Below are positions 9,831 to 17,934 of a DNA stretch of 64,000 nucleotides, piece by piece. The stretch lies in assembly GCF_963678635.1 (NCBI RefSeq), contig NC_087066.1, positions 26,317,453 to 26,381,452 on the forward strand, read 5' to 3'. The DNA is from Symsagittifera roscoffensis (Eukaryota; Xenacoelomorpha; Acoela; Convolutidae). Both the position numbers and the translations under genes were made by a program. Position 1 is the first letter of the stretch; every line of letters begins with the position of its first letter. Under the pieces are notes generated by a model, which ran no database searches, was not told where the DNA came from, and saw only the letters and a program-made list of their open reading frames with translations.

Positions 9831-10526
9831 TTGACAACTTTGGAGCGAAAGCTAAGTAAAGACCCAGAACTGCGCAGAAGGTACGCAAATACAATAAGGG
9901 AGAACATCAAGAAAGGTCATGTCTTTACAGTTGAGCCGCATGATCCACATTTGCGAAGCGGTTTCGAGTGGTATCTTTCGCACCACACAGATACAAATCC
10001 GAATAAGCCGGTTAAAGTGCGCCGAGTCCTTAACAGGGCTGCTATCTTTCGTAGCACAACCTTAAATCAACCCCTATCTGTGGCTCCATACCCACCCCAA
10101 AATCTGATATTCGTGCTTTTGGTGCACAAGTACGTCGTCTCCGCGGATATAGAGGGCATATTTCTACAGGTAGGAGGCCGCGACCAAGATATATCTTTCC
10201 TTCCTTTTTTGTGGAGGAAGGATCCCAAATCGGATGTGGTAGGTCATCAGTACTCTCGCCATGTATTTGGCGCCCGGGATTCGCCTACAGATGCGAATTG
10301 CACTTTACAAAAAACAGCAAATGATAACATGTCGACATATCCTGAAGCAGCATCAAGGGTTGCCGAAAAGTTTTATATGGACAATTATATGGACAAAAAA
10401 ATCGAGCAGGCAGTAACAATTAGTCGGGATTGGGTCAATTTACTTAAATTAGGTGGTTTTGTTTTGTCTGAATTTTTCAGTAATGCCATGGTTTTGAGAT
10501 TGCACTTAATTAAATTCATTATCTAA
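9831..10526 (+). pseudogene. BEL/Pao reverse transcriptase fragment (inactive active site)
   Basis: The longest open stretch in the element (231 codons). It encodes part of the RNA-templated DNA polymerase. Visible blocks: LERKLSKDPELRRRYAN at the start, NPNKPVKVRRVL at about 56-67, SADIEGIFLQV at 104-114 with the first catalytic aspartate at 106, FLWRKDP at 127-132, HVFGARDSPTDANCTLQ at 144-160, FYMDNYMDK at 181-189, and LLKLGGFVLSEFFSN at 204-218. The usual Y-x-D-D catalytic pair reads YMDN: the second aspartate is asparagine (AAT at 10383-10385). The segment between 78 and 100 is poorly conserved. A stop ends the frame before RNase H. TTG is only the computed start; the frame is internal to pol. 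Confidence 0.93.
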
Positions 10527-11160
10527 GAAACCCTTGAACGGCCTGTTTTCATTAGTCTTGTCAGTTGAAGAAACAACATTCACAAATAACCCCGAAGCCA
10601 TTGAGACACCTTCTTTGGTAAAGGAGATATGAAAAGCTGAACAATCGTCGCACAACTTAGGTCTTAATTAGGATCCTGGAAAAGAAAGATTAGTTTTAAG
10701 CCGAGGTGTTAATCGCCCTCTCGATTTGGCGATAACTCAAGGAGCCCTTTTGAGTTTTGTATTGTCGGTATTTGACCTTATTAGGGGTTAGAAGCCCCGT
10801 ACACTGTAATTGCCCGTCGTTTATCTAGAGACGTTTGGCGAATAAGTGGCTAAAAAAGGTTGATGATTTACCAGAAGAGCAGAGTGAAAATTTTAATGAG
10901 TGGCACTCCGGCCTCTATCTTTTAGTTCAACTGACACTTCCCCGCAGTTACTTCACAGAGCCTGTGGATCGTATCGAGCTTCACATGTTCGGTGATAGCT
11001 CGCAGGATATTTTCTGCGCCGTCAGATTTTGCATGCGCGTTTTATAAAGTTGCACAATACTGAAATATTTTTTGACTTCGCTAAAACGATTGTTGTGCCA
11101 GTGAAAGCGGTGTCAAAACCTAAGTTAGAACTTCCACCAGCCGGATTGTGCTCTCAGTGA
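10527..11160 (+). pseudogene. Pol connection / RNase H-like remnant
   Basis: After the RT break, a frame near 10672-10720 reads DPGKERLVLSRGVN. The open stretch 10835-11047 holds WLKKVDDLPEEQSENFNEWH, then LPRSYF and IELHMFGDSSQDIFCAVRF. The E-L-H-x-F-x-D-x-S word is the first acidic motif of the BEL/Pao RNase H-like region (often filed under Peptidase_A17). The domain stops soon after, and the remaining acidic positions are not visible. A short downstream frame near 11115 recalls the PRLEL-type block. The activity would degrade RNA in the RNA-DNA hybrid; this copy cannot encode it. Confidence 0.78.
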
Positions 11161-11910
11161 ATAATGAGTTTGATACGAAGCACCCAATATTACTCCACGC
11201 CCGTCATGCCGTGGCTCACCTGTTGGCCCACAGCCTCCACTGTAAGCATCTTCATCCAGGCGTAGACCACTGCGCTTAATTTTAAATATGAAATATGCAA
11301 AACTTGTATTGCGTTGACTACTTCGTTATATCGAAAAACAACATGTAACATACGCAAAGCTAGTACCATCCAGCCAATTATGTCCGATTTAACTATCGAA
11401 CGTCTCGGATATAACCAACCATCCTTTAACCATACGAGTGTGGATTACTTACGACCACTTTACGTTCCGATTTGCAAAAGCACTGAACAAAGATGGGGAT
11501 TTCTTTCACTTGTCTCACCACAAGGGCTGCACACCTTGAGGTTTCGCCATCTCTGGACACAAGTCAGTAAGCGTCGTGGTAAACTAAGCACGATCTGGTC
11601 GGTCAACGACGCGAACTTCGTTTGTGCGAAAAAGGAATTACTTGCCTGCATCAAAAACTAGAATGGCATGGCTCCGACCATTTTTGCACACAAAGTTTTT
11701 GTCTGGAAATTTAACTCGCCAGGCGCACCCCATTCTGGCGGCTCCTGGGCGCGCCTCGTCCGAAGCAAGAAGCGCGTGCTTTACGATATACTAGGCAGTA
11801 GGCAAATCACTGAAGATTTAATAGGAACAACACTCTGCTTAGTTGAGCAGGCTTCGACTTCGAGGCCAATCACTCCCGTTAGTACCAACTCACGTGAGTT
11901 GAAGCGTTAA
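11160..11910 (+). pseudogene. BEL/Pao integrase remnant
   Basis: The N-terminal zinc-binding part is recognisable near 11164-11278 (KHPILLHARHAVAHLL followed by HLHPGVDH). The core follows at 11314-11661: SDLTIERL, then HTSVDYLRPLYV at about 40-51 with the first catalytic aspartate, RWGFLSLVSPQGLHTL, and RRGKLSTIWSVNDANFVCAKKEL at about 87-109. A shifted frame (11668-11910) gives WKFNSPGAPHSGGSWARLVRS and ITEDLIGTTLCLVEQA. The position of the second core aspartate (before N in the S-D-N-G word of the family) is valine, and the catalytic glutamate position in G-G-x-W-E-R-L is alanine. At least two frame breaks are present. Confidence 0.9.
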
Positions 11911-11995
11911 CCCCAAAACACTTTTTAGTTGGTCAACATGCCACAAGCTTTCCTTCGCTTCTACCTGAGGAACAATTCGACCACACAAAAAGTAC

Positions 11996-12313
11996 GTGCG
12001 AGCGCAATCGTACGCTTACACTATGTGGTCTCGTTGGCTTCGCCAATATTTTCCCTCACTGAATAAGCGTGTCAAGTGGCACACTCAGTCTGACTTCACA
12101 CTTAAATCAGGTGTTCTCGTATGGGTGATTGAGCCCGACCGCCCGCGAGGATTTTACCCTGCCGCTGGCGTCGTTAAAATTAACTACGACAAAGACGGAT
12201 GTGCTCGTTTCGCCCTCATTGAGACAGCCTCGAAGGAACTTAACCGACTGACGGTTAAGCTTACCCCAGTTCTTCCGTCGTTGGGGGCAGAGGATGTTGC
12301 AGTGCAAAATTAA
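11996..12313 (+). pseudogene. Pol C-terminal domain (DUF5641-like)
   Basis: An open stretch of 105 codons that encodes the C-terminal domain of BEL/Pao pol, probably the integrase tail. Visible words: MWSRWLRQYFPSLNKRVKWH at about 10-29, LKSGVLVWVIEPDRPRGFYP at about 36-55, KDGCARFALIETASKELNR at about 66-84, and LTPVLPSLGAEDVAVQN at the end. The stop codon (12311-12313) lies inside the 3' LTR, which begins at 12295, as is common in this group. It is the best-preserved part of the element after RT. The initial frame is separated from the integrase core by a stop near 11908. Confidence 0.9.
12283..12294 (+). promoter_or_regulatory. Polypurine tract
   Basis: GGGGGCAGAGGA, purine except for one C, lies immediately before the 3' LTR start. 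This is the expected place for the plus-strand DNA primer. It is also part of the pol C-terminal codons. Confidence 0.6.
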
Positions 12314-12743
12314 AATGCATATAACGAAAGTGCGAACGTAAATAGAACTGAAAAGCGACTATGGGCTAATGTATATGAAAACGTTCAAACCGCCGGTCGC
12401 CGAGTTCGAATACCCCCATACGCTGACCTTTATACATATATAATGGAGGGGCTATATACCCGTTTGATCATTTTTAATTGTTTTTTTTTTCTTTCAAACA
12501 CGGTTCACACTTGATTGAGTCTGACCTCCATAAAAGAGCAGTTTGTCTCAAGAGCAAGTACCAGTGTGTTAAAAGCTTGCTTTGATTTTGCAGCTATAAA
12601 TTGTTGTTGTTATGATTGATATAAAAAGCCGAAATTGATCGTTTTGAGAGTTGTTTACCGAAGAATTACTCTTTATAACTCAAGTGTTTCTTAGCATTAT
12701 TTTCAGGTTTTTTTTGAGACATTGACAGATTGGAGCCGGCACA
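12295..12743 (+). repeat. 3' LTR (449 bp)
   Basis: Begins TGTTGCAGTGC and ends GGCACA, matching both separated parts of the 5' LTR. It carries a TATA-like box (TATAAAAAG, 12620-12628) about 115 bases before its end, plus AT-rich runs near 12480. The last 19 bases of pol coding lie in it. It has no counterpart of the 0.96-kb insertion, which is how the insertion is recognised. Confidence 0.88.
12620..12628 (+). promoter_or_regulatory. TATA-like box in the 3' LTR
   Basis: TATAAAAAG within a segment conserved between LTRs (TTGTTGTTAT before, GCCGAAATTGAT after). Transcription of LTR elements starts a few tens of bases downstream of such a box. The homologous site in the 5' LTR reads TACAAAAAG. 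Confidence 0.5.
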
Positions 12744-12748
12744 CTCTT
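12744..12748. repeat. Target site duplication, right copy (CTCTT)
   Basis: Directly follows the 3' LTR end and matches the five bases before 1479. The pre-insertion site therefore joined 1478 to 12749. Confidence 0.82.
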
Positions 12749-13564
12749 GTTTCTTTACATTCTAGAATGAGTTTTTTTGTTAGCGAAGCTCTTTTTTGCA
12801 ACTAGAACCTTCACGTGTTACCACTATTGCAGCGGACATCGGTCAGGTTGTGGTAGACCTGAAGCTGGAGGTCAAGATTGAGCTCGACCTCACACTCTAT
12901 CATTGTCATGGCAGGGGATCAAGTCGATTTGACAATCTGATGATCACGAAGTGAACGAATTACCACTATGCTAAGTGCCAATGTTTGCTAACTCAACTTC
13001 AAAATACAAACAATCGAATGTTGAAAAAATCCTGTTTTTTTTACATAATTAATTGAGACGTGCCTAAAAAAAATAAAAACTGGCTACATTTTTTCGAGAA
13101 GTCAGCCGCCAACATCACATCGCAGCTCTTTAAACTGTACCTTTTTCCACTGATCTGATTCCTCCTGAATTCTCTCGAACATTTCCTTCCCCAATCCATT
13201 CAACTCCAGAAGGTTTTTCAGGTCAGCCGAGATTCCACCAAGCTCGACAGGGTCCAAGTTTTGCTGAGGCGTAGATCTAGTAATACCCATTTTATTCTTG
13301 CGATTGCTTTCCTTTTGCAGGCTCAATAGTTTTCAAAATTGATCACACTAGTTGCAAGAAATGGTAAGGTATGCTGTAATATTGGCCTTTTTGTTTTATG
13401 TTTAATCTCGTTTTCCAAATATCACCTTATGATGGTTAAACAAACTTGAGCACATGATTGTAAAGACAAAGAGTAAAGCTATTCGACGAAATATTCTAGA
13501 TGTTTCAAGTATTTAGAGAAGTTCGTATTCAATTAGACAGCGTGTACAATCATAACTAAACGAA
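12749..13564. other. Flank between the LTR element and the foldback element
   Basis: AT-rich DNA. Apart from the small minus-strand ORF at 13102-13290 there is no recognisable feature. This is the continuation of the left flank that existed before the retrotransposon inserted. Confidence 0.6.
13102..13290 (-). CDS. Small doubtful ORF, 62 codons
   Basis: An ATG ORF on the minus strand (ATG at 13290-13288; an upstream in-frame TTG at 13326 extends it). The product begins MGITRST, which fits the loose M-G-x-x-x-S/T N-myristoylation pattern. It continues with an acidic, probably helical stretch (ADLKNLLELNGLGKEMFERI, then QEESDQWKKVQF) and ends with CDVGG. I recognise no family. No promoter, splice site or polyadenylation signal supports it. 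It could be an exon relic, a transposon gene fragment or chance. Confidence 0.25.
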   Translation of the reverse strand: MGITRSTPQQNLDPVELGGISADLKNLLELNGLGKEMFERIQEESDQWKKVQFKELRCDVGG

Positions 13565-13585
13565 CATCCCTAGTCGATCAAGGGA

Positions 13586-13757
13586 GGTTATCTTGCAAGA
13601 TCTTGCAAGATTCTTGCAAAAGAGGGTTATCTTGCAAGATCTTGCAAGATGGAGGTTATCTTGCAAGATCTTGCAAGATGGAGGTTATCTTGCAAGAATC
13701 TTGAAAGAGGGAGGCTATCTTGCAAGAATCTTGCAAGAATCTTGCAAGATAACCATC
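13586..13757 (+). repeat. Subterminal minisatellite of the left end
   Basis: Five units of about 28-40 bases begin AGGTTATCTTGCAAGA (or a close variant) at about 13586, 13625, 13654, 13683 and 13713. Each has one to three TCTTGCAAGA palindromes. The array ends in GATAACCATCCC, a partial inverted copy of the element end. Confidence 0.85.
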
Positions 13758-14338
13758 CCAAAATTTCTGTCCAAAAAACACAAAAAAAATAACAGAAATT
13801 AGGTGTAAGATCAAAAAAATTGTTTCTAGAACGAGAATCCAAAACTTTTTCGAATTGATCTCAAAAATTTACTTGCATCACTTCAAATAAATGCTTAACG
13901 AATAAAATTAGACAAAAATCATGCGTTAAAAAGTAGTCGCATATCTGTTGTTAATTTATTCAATGAGATTAAAAGTATCAACCAATCAAATCTTTTTAAT
14001 TTATTCGCAATTATTGCTGCTACTGGTTTGCGAAAATTGAAGGATTATTGGCCAAAAAGTTTTTGTGACGAATTGCTTTAATTAGTTCAAACCGGGGATA
14101 TTTAGTTTTTTCGACTATCGATTTCTAGTTTTGAAAGTGGAATTTATTTTTTAGATTTCCAGAGAATAAAAACTTTACTTATTGATCCAGTTTTCTCAAG
14201 TCGGTTTCATGTTATCAAAAAAGCGCCCATCATAAATTGTTCTAGAAATTTAAAGAGCTTAAAGGGCTTCTATTTTTTTCTTTGAGTTTTGAAAGTTGAG
14301 ATTTTTCAACAACGTCAGTGTTATTTTTTAAGGTTTAA

Positions 14339-14400
14339 TTGCGTTCATTACTCCTTTGCAATCTTCGAGTCTACTTGCGTTCATTACTCCTTTGCAATCT
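14339..14400 (+). repeat. 26-bp direct repeat inside the foldback element
   Basis: A 26-base word (TTGCGTTCATTACTCCTTTG plus six more) occurs at 14339-14364 and, unchanged, at 14375-14400. The period is 36 bases. Perfect identity suggests a recent local duplication. Confidence 0.85.
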
Positions 14401-14634
14401 ACAAAGGTATAAGTAGTCGATCAAAATTTGAAAATAGCTGCCTATCACAAAAAAAAGTTTTTAAAAAAAGAAGCTTTCTGGGGGCAACCGCCTAGCGGGC
14501 TGTGTGTATGTAAGCGTAGCTAAGATTGCTTCCTTCTTCCACGAACGCTACTTGGTTGTCTTCGCGTGTAAAGCTGTTTTTGCCCAAAAAAATTGTATCT
14601 TTAAAGATCTTGCAAAAAAAAGGTTATCTTTAAA

Positions 14635-14748
14635 GGAGGTTGTCTTGCAAGATCTTGCAAGAATCTTGCAAGATCTTTTAAAGAGATGCATCCTCTTTAA
14701 AAGAATCTTGCAAGATTCTTGCAAGATCTTGCAAGATAACCTCCCTTG
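14635..14748. repeat. Long hairpin forming the right end
   Basis: The right end folds on itself. The arm from about 14635 (GGAGGTTGTCTTGCAAGA...) pairs with the arm ending about 14748 (...CTTGCAAGATAACCTCC), with only one substitution and one indel. The centre is CTTTTAAAGAG / CTCTTTAAAAG (14675-14685 and 14693-14703) around a 7-base loop. The outer arm is part of the terminal inverted repeat. Confidence 0.85.
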
Positions 14749-14762
14749 ATCGACTAGGGATG

Positions 14763-14901
14763 CTATCATTGTCCACGAGGACAAGTGTGGAGTTGATGAT
14801 GATTATAATCACCAAAATTTATTGACAACCCAAAACTAAAACTTATTATTTCATTCCAACCTTTTGACCTTTGTTAAACTTGTTATTCACTGTTTGGTTG
14901 A
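14763..14901. other. Junction between foldback element and satellite
   Basis: 139 bases of unique-looking AT-rich DNA, with a short inverted repeat TTGTCC/GGACAA near 14770. The first recognisable satellite word (TTCAACAGTGCC) starts at 14908. Confidence 0.6.
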
Positions 14902-17900
14902 GGGGCGTTCAACAGTGCCAAAGTACAAAACTGCCTAAATTGAAAAAGTATGCAACAGTTCCAAAAAATTGATGAATTTTGGCACTGTTGTACTACCCCT
15001 CAACAGCTCCGAAGTACAACATTGCCGGCAAAAAAGAATGTTCAACAGTGCTAAAAATCATCAAAATTTGGCACTGTTGAAGATCAATTGTTTCGGCACA
15101 TATGTACTAGCCCTCAACAGTGCCGAAGTACAACGTTGTCGCCGAAAAATAGAAGAAAAGCTCAACATTGCCGAAAATCATCAAACCTTGGCACTGTTGA
15201 ACAGCTTTTTTTGGCAATATTATACCCCTCAACAGTGCTGAAGAACCGAATCACCGCCGACAAATAAAAGAGGGTCAAACAGTGCCTGAAAACATCAAAA
15301 ATTGGCACTGTTGAAGAGCATTCTTTTCGGCACTGTTGTACTACCCCTCAACAGTGCCTAAATACAACATTGCCGCCGAGAAAACGAGAATGTTCAACTG
15401 CGCCAAGAATTATCAAATTTTGGCACTAATGAAGAACCTTTGTTTCGGCACTGATGTACAAACCCTCAACAGTGCCGAAGTACAACATTGCCGCCGAAAA
15501 AAAACGAACTCTCAACAGTGCCAATAATCATCAAAAATTGGCACTAATCAACAAACTTTGTTTCAGCACTGTAGTAAAGCCATCAAGAGCGCCGAAGTAA
15601 AACGTTGCCGCCGGAAAATAAAATAATGTTAAGCAGTTGCCAAAAATCATCAAAAAACGGCATTGTTGAAAAGCATTCTTTTGGGCACTGATGTACTAAC
15701 CCTCATCAGTGCCGAAGTACAGCATTGCCGCCGAAACAAAAAGCGTTTTCAACAGTGGCAACAATCATCAAAAGTTGGCACTATTGAACAACCTTTGTTT
15801 CGGCACTGTAGTACTAGCCATCAACAGCGCCGAAGTACAACATTTCCGCCGGAAAAAAAATAATGATAAGCAGTGCCCAAAATCATCAAAAATTGGCATT
15901 GTTGAATAGCATTGTTTTCGGCACCAATGTACTAACACTAAAAAGCTCCGAAGTTTAACATTGCCGCCGAAAATGAAAAAGCTCAACAGTGCCCAAAAGC
16001 ATCAAACCTTGGCACTGTTGAACAGCATTCTTTTCGGCGCTGTTGTACTAACCCTCAACAGTGCCGAAGTACAACCTTGCCGCCGAAAAATAAAAGAACT
16101 TTCAACAGTGCCAATAGTCATCAAAAATTGGCTCTAATGAACAACCTTCGTTTCGCCAATGTAGTATTTTCCATTAACAGCGCCGAAGTACACAGTGCCG
16201 CAGGAAAACAAAAAAAATTCAACAGTGTCGAAAAGCATCAAAATTTGGCAATGTTGAACTGCTTTTTTTGGCACTATTGTACCCCTCAACAGTGCTGAAG
16301 CACACAAAAAAAGAAGATTGTTAAACAGTGCCGGAAATCATCAAAAGTCTTCAGCGAACAGCACTCTTTTAGGCACTGTGTTACTACCCCTCAACAGTTC
16401 CGAAGTATAACATTGATGCCGAAAATAAAACAATGTCCAAAAGTGCCAATTATTATCAAAAATTGGCACTAATGAACAACCTTTCTTTTGGCAAGGTAGT
16501 ACCAACCACCAACAGCGCCAAGTACAGCCTTGACGACGGAAAATAAAAAATTTTTAGCAGTGCTCAAAAATCATCAAAAGTTGGCATTGTTGAATAGCAC
16601 TTTTTTCGGCACTGATTTACTAACCCTCAACAGTGCCGAAATACAAGATTGCTGCCAAAATAAAAATGAATTTCAACAGAGACAATTATCATCAAAAATT
16701 GGCACTAATGAACAACCTTTGTTTCGGCACTGAAGTAGTAGCCATCAACAGCGCCGAAGTACAATATTGCCGCCGGAAAACAAGAAATTGTTCAGCAGTG
16801 CCGCAAAGTCATCAAAAGTTGGCATTGTTGAATAGAATTCTTTTCGGCGCTGTTGTACTAACCCTAAACAGTGCCGAAGTACAACATTGCCGCCAAAAAA
16901 TAAAACATTTTTTAACAGTGCCAATAATCATCAAAAATTGGCACTAATGAACAACTTTTGTTTCCGCACTGTAGTACCAACCACCACTAGCGCCAAGTAC
17001 AACATTGACGCCGGAATACAGAAAAGCTCAACAGTGACGAAAAGCATCAAATCTTGGCCTTGTTGAACATTTTTTTTGGCAATTTTGTACCCCTCAACTG
17101 TGCTGAAGCACAATACTGCTTCCGAAAAACAAAAAAGGTTAAACAGTGCCCAAAAATCATCAAAAGTTGGCATTTTTGAATAGCATTTTATTCGGCACTG
17201 CTGTACCAACCCTCATCAGTCCAAAGTACAGCATTGCCGCCGAAAAAGAAAAGAATTTTCAACGATACCAATAATCATCAAAAATTGGCACTAATAAACA
17301 ACCTTTGTTTCGGCACTGTAGTACTAGCCATCAACAGCGCCGAAGTACAACATTTCCGCCGGAAAAAAGATAATGATAAGCAGTGCCCAAAAATCGTTAA
17401 AAAATTGGCATTGTTGTATAGCATTGTTTTCGGCACCGATGTATTAACACTTAAAAGCGCCGACGTTTAACATTGCAGCCAGAATATAAAAAAGCTCAAC
17501 AGTGCCGAGAAGCATCAATTCTTGGCACTGTTGAACAGCATTTTTTTAGGCGCTGTTGTACTAACCCTCAACAGTGCCGAAGTACAACATTGCCGCCGAA
17601 AAAAAAGAACATTCAACAGTGCCAATAATCATCAAAATTTGGCACTTATGAACAACTTTTGTTTCGGCAATCTAGTACCAACCACCAACAGCGCTAAGTA
17701 CAGCCTTGACGCCGGAAAATAAAAAAAAAATTAACCAGTGCCCAAAAATCATCAAAAGTTGGCATTGTTGAATAGCATTTTTTCGGCACTGATGTACTAG
17801 CCATCAACAGCGCCGAAGTACAACATTACCACCTGAAAATAACAAGTTGATCAGCAGTGCCAAAAATTTATCAAAAAATGGCATCGTTGAATAGCATTCT

Positions 17901-17930
17901 TTTCGGCACTGATATACTAGCCATCAACAG
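14902..17930 (+). repeat. Diverged edge of the satellite array
   Basis: The leftmost 3 kb, about 25 monomers. Units differ from one another by many substitutions and by small deletions, and I find no block repeated in the same variant order. The first unit (about 14902-14975) is the most degraded. This contrasts with the interior blocks, where multi-monomer segments recur almost unchanged. Confidence 0.75.
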
Positions 17931-17934
17931 CGCC

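Larger units (their letters stand above)
1479..12743 (+). mobile_element. Degenerate BEL/Pao LTR retrotransposon, about 11.3 kb
   Basis: A retrotransposon copy bounded by LTRs and the CTCTT duplication. Internal order on the plus strand: primer-binding site, leader, gag-like region with zinc knuckle, protease remnant, reverse transcriptase, RNase H, integrase, and a DUF5641-like C-terminal domain. Protease before RT before RNase H before integrase, an RT ORF carrying the motifs NPNKP-KVRRVL, SADIE and HVFGA-DSPT, and the C-terminal PRGFYP-type motif are characteristic of the BEL/Pao group. It is longer than the usual 6-8 kb because of a 0.96-kb insertion in the 5' LTR, a 1.7-kb gag duplication and a 1-kb unassigned block. 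Many stops and frameshifts and altered catalytic residues make it a dead copy. Confidence 0.93.
13565..14762. mobile_element. Foldback-like non-autonomous element with 46-bp perfect TIRs
   Basis: The left end reads CATCCCTAGTCGATCAAGGG and on into AGGTTATCTTGCAAGATCTT. The right end is its exact reverse complement over 46 bases (14717-14762), and similarity continues inward. Both ends then run into arrays of the palindromic word TCTTGCAAGA. The interior (about 13760-14630) is AT-rich and has no transposase ORF. A target duplication is not evident, so the superfamily remains open (foldback-type or a MITE). Confidence 0.82.

Noticed and set aside
12107-12307. Minus-strand ORF opposite the pol C-terminus
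   Set aside because: Shadow of the recognised DUF5641-like coding strand.
13565-14762. Assigning the foldback element to the hAT or P superfamily by its CATCCC end
   Set aside because: No 8-bp target duplication is seen (flanks differ), and there is no transposase fragment.
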